A stretch of DNA of 22,816 bases. It comes from a virus. Shown here piece by piece: positions 7,247-15,598 of the stretch. The position numbers and the translations under genes were made by a program. Position 1 is the stretch's first letter. Each line of letters opens with the position of its first letter. Below the pieces are notes generated by a model that ran no database searches, was not told the origin of the DNA, and saw only the letters and a program-made list of their open reading frames with translations. The DNA is taken from IMG/VR virus record IMGVR_UViG_3300018048_000070, positions 1 to 22,816 of that record. One strand, written 5' to 3'.

Positions 7247-8203
7247 TTACTTGACTTTAGCTGATAACTCTTTAATTGCCTCGATGAGTATAGGAATAAG
7301 AGAATCATAGGATACTCTCTTGATCCCATCTGAACCTGTGTTAACAACAACTGGAACCACATCTTCTACCTGTTGAGCAATTACACCTATAGCAGGCTTA
7401 GAAGAATCTTTCCATTCAAAGTTTACGCCTTCTAATCTGTTTACCAGATCTAAAGCATTTTCTATAACGCTCACGTTTTTCTTTAAACTAATATCTGATG
7501 TTGAATTAAAATCTGTTGCTGATATTGTTGATCCAGCAATTGGGGCTAATGCAAAGCTAACGTGGCTCGTATCAATATCGATACCGGCAGAAGGCTCTGG
7601 GGTATATCCTTGATAGAATTTCCATGTACCCCCGTCTGTAGCATCACGGAATACACCAGTGTGTGCATACCCAGCAGCAGTGCCATCAGTATTATAACCC
7701 CCAGCTAATCCTAAGTCTAGATTGACATATGTCTTAGCATAGGTAGAACCGCCAGAGACGTAGGTGTCTGTGTTAGTAGAAGCAACTGTAACTGATGTTT
7801 CTGTTGTTGCAATAATTTCAGCACCATCTATATTAAAAGATGATGGTGTTACACCTTGAACAACAAGGAAATCCCCAACTACATAGTTATTATCAACAGT
7901 GTATGTTACGTTAGTTCCGTCACCAGATGCTGCAGTTAGAGTACCTGCAGTTCTTTGATTCACGTAAATCATGGTATCAGCAACACCAAGATTCTGTACG
8001 TTTACAAAGGTAGTTGTACCTGATACTTCTAGGTCACCATCAACAGTCAAAGCACCAGTAAACTGACCTGAGCCAGTAAACACAGGGTTATTAATAGGGG
8101 CTTTAAGATCAAGCTCAGTACTAATATTAGTAAAGTTGGTATCTACCTCGCTATTTAATAGCCGGGTACCTTTTACACTACGAAGTGTGAGTGCTACAGA
8201 CAT
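7247..8203 (-). CDS. Tail fibre with C-terminal peptidase S74 (endosialidase-type) chaperone
   Basis: A 318-residue fibre. Residues 1-35 (LRSVKGTRLLNSEVDTNFTN) match the sort of N-terminus used for attachment in phage fibres. KAPINNPVFTGSGQFTGALTV with later VSGTTTF is typical of shaft starts. Residues 236-318 form an intramolecular chaperone of the peptidase S74 type: SDISLKKN, GVNFEWKD, AIGVIAQQVEDVVPVVV, then YDSLIPILIEAIKEL. In this family the chaperone folds the trimer and then cleaves itself off before the Ser, using a Ser-Lys pair five residues apart. Here Ser236 and Lys241 have that spacing, so cleavage between Thr235 and Ser236 is predicted, leaving a mature fibre of 235 residues. 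The start has AGGAA before the ATG. A late promoter lies 70 bases upstream, inside the preceding gene. Confidence 0.88.
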   Translation of the reverse strand: MSVALTLRSVKGTRLLNSEVDTNFTNISTELDLKAPINNPVFTGSGQFTGALTVDGDLEVSGTTTFVNVQNLGVADTMIYVNQRTAGTLTAASGDGTNVTYTVDNNYVVGDFLVVQGVTPSSFNIDGAEIIATTETSVTVASTNTDTYVSGGSTYAKTYVNLDLGLAGGYNTDGTAAGYAHTGVFRDATDGGTWKFYQGYTPEPSAGIDIDTSHVSFALAPIAGSTISATDFNSTSDISLKKNVSVIENALDLVNRLEGVNFEWKDSSKPAIGVIAQQVEDVVPVVVNTGSDGIKRVSYDSLIPILIEAIKELSAKVK

Positions 8204-8211
8204 TGTGATTC

Positions 8212-8466
8212 CTATTCTTTATTTACTAAAGCAGTAAGTAAATTCTTGATGTCAGATAAATCGGTCTTTATATTATTTATATCCGATTCTACATCTACCA
8301 TCTTGGTTTCCATATTATATTTAAAAGCTTCTTCTTCTTCTATTTTATTTCTTTTTTGAATATAATCAGAAAAAGCCTTATTGTCTTCGTTAATCACGGC
8401 TTTATTTCTTGTGTCTTTTAAAAGATGTTCGTGCCCGTCAAACGGTTTTACTTTAACTAGTGACAT
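8212..8466 (-). CDS. Small coiled-coil protein of the tail-fibre cluster
   Basis: An 84-residue charged protein whose ATG shares a base with the previous stop (TAATG), so it is probably translationally coupled to the 600-aa virion protein. Residues 1-30 are polar (VKVKPFDGHEHLLKD). From about residue 30 on it is predicted helical with a heptad-like pattern of hydrophobic residues (KMVDVESDINNIKTDLSDIK, ending NLLTALVNKE), consistent with a coiled coil. No Cys, membrane segment or signal peptide is present. I do not recognise a named family. Coupling to a structural gene and placement before a fibre gene suggest an oligomerising connector or a fibre-assembly helper. The second half of the gene contains a late promoter for the next gene. 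Confidence 0.6.
   Translation of the reverse strand: MSLVKVKPFDGHEHLLKDTRNKAVINEDNKAFSDYIQKRNKIEEEEAFKYNMETKMVDVESDINNIKTDLSDIKNLLTALVNKE
8274..8281 (-). promoter_or_regulatory. T4-type late promoter TATAAATA, upstream of the S74 fibre gene
   Basis: Exact consensus inside the small coiled-coil gene, 70 bases before the fibre ATG. In this AT-rich coding stretch (NNI codons) a chance match is possible, so confidence is lower. Confidence 0.5.
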
Positions 8467-10268
8467 TATGCTAACGCTATAATCCTTAGATTCTTACACT
8501 TAGGTACAATTGCAGAATCTGTTGATGTAAATGCAATCTTAAATACGATGCTTTCAAAAGGGGGAAGATCGAGTAGCTCTACTTCTACCTCTTGGAATTT
8601 CTTATCTAGAGATACAGGCATAAGAGATACTAATTCATCAATCTGCTGGAATTCGTTTTCCTCGATATTATCGGATTCACCAACTAGACTTGTTTTATAG
8701 AATACTTTAATATTTGATCCCGCTGGTCGATTAACGTCCAACCTGAGGTTAATAGAGGTAGAGGGATTAACAAAGTCAATTTTACGAGTAATATACTTAG
8801 AGTATACCGAACCACCCGAAGGAGCTTCTTCAGCAACAAAGTTTCTACCGATTACAATAGTATATGTACCAGTATTTGTAGCACATGTACCACCCGAAAT
8901 TCTAGTAAAAGATATTTCATCAGCATTAGAAGATATAGAGGATATACGATAAGTTCCGCTATTAGTAGTATTGGAATCTGTAATAGTTGCTATTGTTCCA
9001 GGTACTAATTTGAGTGCAGCATCCTGTTGTGCCAATGGGACTGTAAGTATACCAGAGGTTGACGTAGTAGATGTAAAAGTTACAGAAGAAACAGCAGTCA
9101 TAAAATTCGTATAATCTTCTGCTAGAGCATTCTCACTTGATTCGTCAGGATTGTTTATTAGATTCTGCGCTGTTAGTACACCAAGCTGCTGTTGATCAAT
9201 TACAGGAGATAACCTAGTATTTTGAGACGATAGACCAATCCTATAACTAAACGAATCTGCTCCAGATAGGTTCTCTGCTTTAGTAACAGCGTTAGCAATA
9301 ATTCGGGATTTAGCTAGTTCTGTTGTTCCAGGATCAAGAACTGTATAGTCTAAATCCTGAGAATAATCGGAGTAGGTACCTTTAAACAAATGCTGTACCT
9401 GAGTAGTTGTTTCTTCAATTTTAGCTGTAATAGGATACAGTGCATTAACTACAATATTTTCAGTAGCGGTTACACGAGTTCCACCAAATCTAGCATCAGC
9501 ATTAGCTGCTGTCGGAAGAGTAACAGTATAACCATTAAGACTAGCATTCGATATAGCTAGAGGAGTATTCAATACGTTTGTAAAGTCCACCCCGTGTATA
9601 GTACCAGTTGTACCAAACACTTTATCTACTTCTGCTATTCCAGATAGCTTAACAAATGAACCATTAGTCATACCATGGTTAAAGTGATATACCCTCATGT
9701 TAGTAGATCCGGAAAAGGTCTGGCATGGATCTTCTTCTAGAACTTGTGTTTCCATAGCTGCAGTATTAACATTAAAGTTAATATTACCAGCTGCGGTTGT
9801 ATCAAACTTAGCGCGGAAGATAGAAAACTTAAGATCCTGCTTTTGCTCTGGTGTCCAGGTTGAAGTATTCTGTGACTTGAATAGGGATCCAAGATAAGGC
9901 TGCTTAATAATTCTTTTACCAGTAATTAGATCTGTAGTATCTAGCTCAGATATAAACACGGTGTACTTCTTTGAATCGGATCCGAGACAAAGAGCATATT
10001 CACCCTTTTTTAAGAAAACTGGGCTATCAAATCTTACAATAGTACCAAGAGAGCCATCGGCTGAAGTTGATATATTTTTAGGATATACAAATTTATCCGA
10101 TAAAGGAATAATATAATCCCCAGGGAATCCATCCTTCATTTCTCTAATCTGGATCCTCATTGGGGTCTTTCTGTCTATATTCTTAAAGAATAATTCTACC
10201 TTAGTAATTACACAGGTCTTCTCAACAAGAAATGATTGAGCTAAAGGATCTACGACATTATACGACAT
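8466..10268 (-). CDS. Virion structural protein, probable partner of the DUF4815 protein
   Basis: The 600-residue product opens with DPLAQSFLVEKTCVITKVEL, then FFKNIDRKTPMRIQIREM and FDSPVFLKKGEYALCLGSDS. From recall, this arrangement (PLAQSF, KVELFF, IQIR, GEYA) is seen in the C-terminal part of large virion proteins of T4-like marine phages. It suggests a beta-sandwich presenting outward from the baseplate. The middle (residues about 270-480) is Thr/Ser/Asn-rich. The C-terminus returns to a conserved-looking segment (KYITRKIDFVNPSTSINLRL, VFYKTSL, LPPFESIVFKIAF). An exact late promoter lies in the end of the preceding gene, giving a leader of about 41 bases. Its stop overlaps the next ATG (TAATG). 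The protein could be a separated C-terminal portion of the DUF4815 protein. No enzymatic motif is visible. Confidence 0.65.
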   Translation of the reverse strand: MSYNVVDPLAQSFLVEKTCVITKVELFFKNIDRKTPMRIQIREMKDGFPGDYIIPLSDKFVYPKNISTSADGSLGTIVRFDSPVFLKKGEYALCLGSDSKKYTVFISELDTTDLITGKRIIKQPYLGSLFKSQNTSTWTPEQKQDLKFSIFRAKFDTTAAGNINFNVNTAAMETQVLEEDPCQTFSGSTNMRVYHFNHGMTNGSFVKLSGIAEVDKVFGTTGTIHGVDFTNVLNTPLAISNASLNGYTVTLPTAANADARFGGTRVTATENIVVNALYPITAKIEETTTQVQHLFKGTYSDYSQDLDYTVLDPGTTELAKSRIIANAVTKAENLSGADSFSYRIGLSSQNTRLSPVIDQQQLGVLTAQNLINNPDESSENALAEDYTNFMTAVSSVTFTSTTSTSGILTVPLAQQDAALKLVPGTIATITDSNTTNSGTYRISSISSNADEISFTRISGGTCATNTGTYTIVIGRNFVAEEAPSGGSVYSKYITRKIDFVNPSTSINLRLDVNRPAGSNIKVFYKTSLVGESDNIEENEFQQIDELVSLMPVSLDKKFQEVEVELLDLPPFESIVFKIAFTSTDSAIVPKCKNLRIIALA

Positions 10269-10285
10269 TTATTAACTAGCCTCGT

Positions 10286-13200
10286 TTATATTAAGCTTCC
10301 GCCTTCGACTGTATTATTTATAAGAAGCCTAACAGCCTCTTTTGCCCAGCTTTCATCAATGCCAGGGTTGTCGATCTGTGTAGCATATGTTACCGCTTGA
10401 ATTGCAATTTGATTAGAGATGTCTTCTACATTAGAGCCTTCGACAGTATTTAGATAGTTTGTTACAGATGCATCAGAGTCTGCACCATATCCTCTAGCAA
10501 CTCCAACCTCGATCATAGTCTTAACTGCAAGTCCTAGCTTTTCAGCATCTTCGTTATATGCGTCAGGAACTTGGGTTGCATCAGCATATCCATCGATAAT
10601 GTTAGATCCAGATGTTGTAGCATTTGCTAGGGTTTCTGCTGTAATACCTTGTGCAGCAAGATATGCTTCTGCTTCTATTCGATCCGATTCTGTCATATTA
10701 GAACCAAATGCATAGTTAAATATACCGTTAATATATCCAAGTGTATCTACTACTTGAGATCTTGGAGGATCTAGATCTCCATCATCGTCATCATCAGGAT
10801 CAAGATCTACGTAAGTTTCGATGTAGATTGTATCCTTAGGAACTGTGTAGTTACAGTAGTACTCTGAATCGGATTCTATTAGAACTGCAGATTCTCCCCA
10901 GTTGCCATCAGCTATCATTTCATAGTAATCATAACCACGACACTCATAACGGTTATGAGTACCAGCTGCAATAGGATCGGTAGGATCGTATGTTTCAGCA
11001 AGATCTTTTTCTTCCTGTGTAACGACTTCACCCTCACTTTCACGCTCAGCAAGTACTACCGGGGTTACATATCCGCATTCTTCTGAACCGTATTCTTCAA
11101 CGTTCTTATATGTTCCCCCGACCCCATCGTGATATTCTACATACTTAATAAATCCTGGCTGGAAGCATTCGGTATTACCAGTAGGAGTACCAGCAGCTGG
11201 TACATCATCTACATACTTACAATCTTCAACGTTATTTGCTTCGATTAAGGATTGGTAAGTATTACAGTCTCCTGTAATATAGTTATATGTACCATCGAAA
11301 TATTGTCCATATAAATCTGTTCCATTCTTACAGAAAGTTTGTGCTAATGTTCCAGCAACGTCGCATGGGTTAGTAGGAACACACTGACTAGAACCTGTTT
11401 CGGTAATAACAGTTGTTGTTGTACAATCACCATTACCATCAGGACCCGCAGCAACTGTTGCCATTAGATTAAAGCTAACATCATCACAGTAAGTATCAAG
11501 TATGGTTCCACCTGGTGGACAAGTTTGCGTAACTGGTGGAACTGGTGGTTCTTGCGGGGTTCTTGTTACAGTGGTAGTCCCGGTCCCAGTTGTAGGCACA
11601 GGAGTCTTGTATCCGCATACCCCAATATTTTTTGCTTCTATTAGAGTTTCATATGTACCGCCAGATCCATCATAGTATTCGCCATATAGATCAAATCCTT
11701 TGCAAGATTTACCCTTAAGCTTACCACCTTCGAAGTAGTTTGTTCTTGAAGAACTTTCAATAACAGGCTTACTTGTAACAATGGCGTTTCTTGTTGATAC
11801 GATCTCGTTTTGTATATTCTGGAGTTCGCCAGAAGAGGTAAACGTCATTTCTGCAGAGGTAAACTCGTAAGTAGGATTGTTTTCAAAATCATCTGTCATT
11901 CTGATAATATATGATCCGGTATTAAAGTTATACTTTTCTGCAGAGTAATGGAATGTACCCTTGAGCTTTCCATTATCATCGGTAGCAATCATTCTTCCTT
12001 GTTGACCTATAGCATTAATAGTAGTCCTGGTATCCCCATTTACAAGATCATGCTCATATAGCATAGTTGATTTACAATCTGCTGTAACATCAATATTATT
12101 AAAGAAGATATACATGCGAGTATCAGGCATTAACCCCTCAGCCTCGAAGTTAATAGCAACATCGCGCATCTTAGCTATAACAGAGGAAGATCTAACAATA
12201 TCATGTCTTGTTTCAGTTGTAATCTCTTCTGTATAAGTTGTTTCGGTACCGACTCGAGTCCCGATTTCTTGTGTACCTTGATATGTACCAAAGTGAACAG
12301 TTTCCCATGCTCCCCAAACTGTTCCATATGTACCTTTTGCTTTTGCATCAGCAGTAAGCGACGAATAGTTATCAACGGATACCGGGAGGTCAGGAAGGCG
12401 AATAGTATCAATCCATATATCAGATTGCTTACCTTTCATCTTACCGCGGAACGACACTACATCGTATGGATTTAGATTTTCTACTTTAGAGGATCTGTTA
12501 TTAGAGATCATCCTTTCTTCCGTATATGGAAGGGTGTAAAGATCTCCAGTTTTAGCATATCCAGCAGCTGTTCTTTCAGCGTCTGTGGTTGCAACCTCTT
12601 TTAAAGTAAATGCTTCGGTCTTACATAAAGGTCTAAGCTCTTTCTTATCATAATCGATTGCAACACCGTAGTCAGGATTATACACATCGCCAATACCATG
12701 ACCTTGGAATGAATCTACAACAAAGCCATTCTTAAACTTATCAAATCCATTAATATCTTTAATCTGATAGTTTTGTGTATCAACCTCAAGCTGGTTAAGA
12801 GAGGTATAATATTCGATGTTCTTGATTCTATTCTCAAGTTTACCAATCTGACGCATTGTAAATCTACGGTTATCGATCTTAATAATATCAATATCAGTTG
12901 ATAAGTTAAATACGTATGGCTTTTGCTTAAGAATATAGAGAGCCATTGAATCTTCAGGGGTAAGAGGCTCTTTAGCTTCAAATCCGCTTTCACCCTTAAT
13001 TACTTTAATACGTCCATCGCGATTAATAACAATCTTATCTGTTCGAGGTAGGTAATAATCATATGATGTAGTAATATCATTTTCAAAGTCTGGGAATTCC
13101 CCTACACTTGCTCCAGTGCCAGAAAATCCAGTACCTGCATCGTTAATCTTAGGACGGAAATCCAAACAATCTCGAAGTACGTACTCATTACCACCTAAAA

Positions 13201-15556
13201 TAAGGGTAGGAATATCCTTATAATCAATAGAATATGAATCAACAGAGAAGTAGTCTCCTGTTCCATGTGTAAAGTAATCGAAGGTAATACGGATTGGCCC
13301 AGTAGGAGCATTTGATCCTCTCTTCAATCTAAGAGAACCTAATCCATAGTATGTTGCCTTTTGACCATTGTCAAGAGTATATCGATTAGTGATATCTACT
13401 TCTGTTGTGCTATTATATGTTGGATCTCCAAATACGCCAGTTGTAGTCATCTTAACAGATACTAATCTATAGATGTCTGCTTTACCTAGAGAGATACTCT
13501 GAGCTGTAGATGTTGCCTCAGATGTAATGTCAAGCTGGTGGTTAGACACTAAGGTCTTAATCTTCTTATCAGCAGCTGATCCATTCTTTGAGACAGTAGT
13601 AACTAGCATAACTGTTTCAGTAGTATATCCTTTAGCTGACACATCAACTGTAAGTACAGAGTTAGATGCTCCTGAAATAGTTACATCACCCGAAATATCA
13701 ACTACATCGCCATTGGCAACATACATTTGCATATTATCAAAAGAGAATGATGAGAATGATTCGTTAACACCAGCATCTACCTGAACTACGCCGTTTGTAA
13801 GTGTTCTCTCGAATATTCTTCGTGTCTGATATATGGTATCTACGCCAGTAGGGTCAATTGACTTAACAATATTAACTGGTAACGGGAATATGTAAGAATT
13901 CTTATCAGTATCCCACAACTTAGATTTTACAGATGAGAATATCGAGCCAATCCGATCTGCATTAGCTGCAGGAGATACGCTAATTGTTGTATCATTTGTA
14001 ACAGCGGTAACCCTGTGTGTGGAACCACCAACGTTTATATAGTTACCTATAGCTAGTTCTGTAAGGAATCGCGTACCAATACCCTGAATTGTATTAGAAG
14101 CATTAGTAGTTGAAATAGTACCTGTTAAATTAGCTAGCTCCTCAACTACATCAGCGGTAAAGTCAGAAGAGTATACTGAATTAATATAGACTATTTGCTT
14201 GGCATCGTTTGTAAACGAAAATCCAGTTTTCATCTTAATATCAAAGAGATAAATGTTATACTGAGCAGTAGTTGTCCCTGGTGTACCAGAGAAGAATTCT
14301 GTATGACGAATACGAGCAGTACCGATTGCTACTCCCTCAGGTACACCCGGGGTAGAAGTAAATTGGCTGTATATTTGTACTTCAGGAAGATTGTCTATTT
14401 CTTCTGATACGCCATTAAGATTGGTAACACGAACGTAATTACCAAATGGGACATAGACTGATCCTGATTCTACTGTTGTAAAATCTCTTGCTTTATCTGC
14501 CGGTATAGCTGCGGTCTTAAGATTATCAATCTCATATCCTTTAACATAAGCCTTACCAGGAGAGATCTTATTAATAAACTTATTTGCATCACCACCTTCT
14601 GCAGCGGTATAATATCCATCGTTTTTAGAAAGAGAAGTTCTTTTATGTTCTAGTAGAGTAAGATCATATGGGCGAACTACATAGTCTCCTGACTCATCGT
14701 ATGTGCGACGAGCGAGTGTGTCGCCTAGAATATTGTAAGCAGTACTCGTTATAGCAGATATAACTTTTTTATTCTGTATACGAGCGATCTCTACAAAATC
14801 CGGATCAACTATGTCATCTGCTTGGAAAGGCCTGCTTGTAATAGTAAGGGTTACATTAAGACGATCAGCACCTGGAGCTGCATAGTTATAAGATCCATTA
14901 GCTGGATCATTTAGGCTAGCATCATCTGTAAATTGTTTAATAGATTGCTTAACATCAAAGCCAACAATAAGAGATGTGATTGGGCCATACTTGTTTAGGA
15001 TTGCTGTTTGATCAGCAAAGTATACAAAGAATCCGCCAACGTAAACTATTCCGCTTGTTACAATATATGCTGTTCCCACAGCGTTAACAGATGTTGCTGC
15101 TGTTGTAACAGAAACTGTTTTATCTTCGCTCCATATTAGCTCAGATTGGGCAAAGCCAGATTTCTCTTTGCTTTTACCAGAGTTCAAATATTTAATATAG
15201 ATTGTAGGTGGATCGCCAGATTCTGTAGCCTGGGTTGCATTTATAACCTTTGCTTTTAAGCCCGACTTTACCCCATATACATCTTGACCGATTAATGACA
15301 ATACACTAGAATCTGCATCAGCGGCTAGCTTAACTGAGTGATACTGATTATCCAAGGTCTGATGACCTCCCTGAATAAGAGCACCTTCTTTAAAGATATT
15401 GTCACCAAAAGATTTAATCTGATCCTGAAGAATAGATTGAATCTGCGTCAATTCTCTAGCTTGTACAGCAACACCTGGCTTAAATAAGATCTGATGAAAC
15501 CCTTTGGTCTTATCAAAGTCATCATAATACGGATCAGTGTTTAGATTTATTGCCAT
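10286..15556 (-). CDS. Giant baseplate/tail structural protein with N-terminal DUF4815-type region
   Basis: This 1756-residue protein is the largest product here. Its N-terminus (NTDPYYDDFD, GVAVQARELTQIQSILQDQI, FKEGALIQGG) is typical of the DUF4815 family found in T4-like marine phages. It continues to about residue 900 with FLVEIARIQN-like and CLDFRPKINDAG segments and the helical LENRIKNIEYYTSLNQLE. DUF4815 proteins are virion components; baseplate-rim attachment is inferred from gene order, where T4 has gp9-gp12. Residues about 1285-1570 hold cysteine-rich repeats described separately. An Asp-rich linker DLDPDDDDDGDLDP near 1580 precedes a helical, Cys-free tail of about 170 residues. 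The start has AGGAA eight bases upstream, and an exact late promoter sits 34 bases before the ATG. The family call is good; the role of the C-terminal third is unknown. Confidence 0.82.
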   Translation of the reverse strand: MAINLNTDPYYDDFDKTKGFHQILFKPGVAVQARELTQIQSILQDQIKSFGDNIFKEGALIQGGHQTLDNQYHSVKLAADADSSVLSLIGQDVYGVKSGLKAKVINATQATESGDPPTIYIKYLNSGKSKEKSGFAQSELIWSEDKTVSVTTAATSVNAVGTAYIVTSGIVYVGGFFVYFADQTAILNKYGPITSLIVGFDVKQSIKQFTDDASLNDPANGSYNYAAPGADRLNVTLTITSRPFQADDIVDPDFVEIARIQNKKVISAITSTAYNILGDTLARRTYDESGDYVVRPYDLTLLEHKRTSLSKNDGYYTAAEGGDANKFINKISPGKAYVKGYEIDNLKTAAIPADKARDFTTVESGSVYVPFGNYVRVTNLNGVSEEIDNLPEVQIYSQFTSTPGVPEGVAIGTARIRHTEFFSGTPGTTTAQYNIYLFDIKMKTGFSFTNDAKQIVYINSVYSSDFTADVVEELANLTGTISTTNASNTIQGIGTRFLTELAIGNYINVGGSTHRVTAVTNDTTISVSPAANADRIGSIFSSVKSKLWDTDKNSYIFPLPVNIVKSIDPTGVDTIYQTRRIFERTLTNGVVQVDAGVNESFSSFSFDNMQMYVANGDVVDISGDVTISGASNSVLTVDVSAKGYTTETVMLVTTVSKNGSAADKKIKTLVSNHQLDITSEATSTAQSISLGKADIYRLVSVKMTTTGVFGDPTYNSTTEVDITNRYTLDNGQKATYYGLGSLRLKRGSNAPTGPIRITFDYFTHGTGDYFSVDSYSIDYKDIPTLILGGNEYVLRDCLDFRPKINDAGTGFSGTGASVGEFPDFENDITTSYDYYLPRTDKIVINRDGRIKVIKGESGFEAKEPLTPEDSMALYILKQKPYVFNLSTDIDIIKIDNRRFTMRQIGKLENRIKNIEYYTSLNQLEVDTQNYQIKDINGFDKFKNGFVVDSFQGHGIGDVYNPDYGVAIDYDKKELRPLCKTEAFTLKEVATTDAERTAAGYAKTGDLYTLPYTEERMISNNRSSKVENLNPYDVVSFRGKMKGKQSDIWIDTIRLPDLPVSVDNYSSLTADAKAKGTYGTVWGAWETVHFGTYQGTQEIGTRVGTETTYTEEITTETRHDIVRSSSVIAKMRDVAINFEAEGLMPDTRMYIFFNNIDVTADCKSTMLYEHDLVNGDTRTTINAIGQQGRMIATDDNGKLKGTFHYSAEKYNFNTGSYIIRMTDDFENNPTYEFTSAEMTFTSSGELQNIQNEIVSTRNAIVTSKPVIESSSRTNYFEGGKLKGKSCKGFDLYGEYYDGSGGTYETLIEAKNIGVCGYKTPVPTTGTGTTTVTRTPQEPPVPPVTQTCPPGGTILDTYCDDVSFNLMATVAAGPDGNGDCTTTTVITETGSSQCVPTNPCDVAGTLAQTFCKNGTDLYGQYFDGTYNYITGDCNTYQSLIEANNVEDCKYVDDVPAAGTPTGNTECFQPGFIKYVEYHDGVGGTYKNVEEYGSEECGYVTPVVLAERESEGEVVTQEEKDLAETYDPTDPIAAGTHNRYECRGYDYYEMIADGNWGESAVLIESDSEYYCNYTVPKDTIYIETYVDLDPDDDDDGDLDPPRSQVVDTLGYINGIFNYAFGSNMTESDRIEAEAYLAAQGITAETLANATTSGSNIIDGYADATQVPDAYNEDAEKLGLAVKTMIEVGVARGYGADSDASVTNYLNTVEGSNVEDISNQIAIQAVTYATQIDNPGIDESWAKEAVRLLINNTVEGGSLI
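10315..10322 (-). promoter_or_regulatory. T4-type late promoter TATAAATA, upstream of the 600-aa virion gene
   Basis: Exact consensus inside the last codons of the DUF4815 gene, 46 bases before the next ATG; predicted leader of about 41 bases. It would allow expression independent of the giant upstream gene. Confidence 0.65.
10847..11704 (-). repeat. Cysteine-rich repeat region of the DUF4815-type protein
   Basis: Residues about 1285-1570 contain at least four related units, each bounded by a pair of Cys about 28-37 apart. They contain DLYGEYYDG-GGTY and IEAxNxxxCGY-like elements: CKGFDLYGEYYDGSGG, CKNGTDLYGQYFDG, CFQPGFIKYVEYHDGVGG and CRGYDYYEMIADGNWG. Between the first two units are Pro/Thr linkers and further Cys pairs. 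The number of units is judged by eye. Confidence 0.75.
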
Positions 15557-15589
15557 TAACTTATTCCTAAAATTAAGTCTTATACCAAA

Positions 15590-15597
15590 TATTTATA
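15590..15597 (-). promoter_or_regulatory. T4-type late promoter TATAAATA, upstream of the DUF4815 gene
   Basis: Exact consensus in the short gap after the gp8 stop; the predicted leader is about 28 bases and carries AGGAA. It lies in non-coding DNA and is the clearest late promoter in the window. Confidence 0.82.
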
Positions 15598-15598
15598 A

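Noticed and set aside
12175-12475. Overlapping frames on both strands within the giant gene, and similar ones at 12715-12993, 13527-13784 and 14195-14407
   Set aside because: All lie inside the uninterrupted 1756-codon frame with family similarity; none has a motif or a ribosome site.
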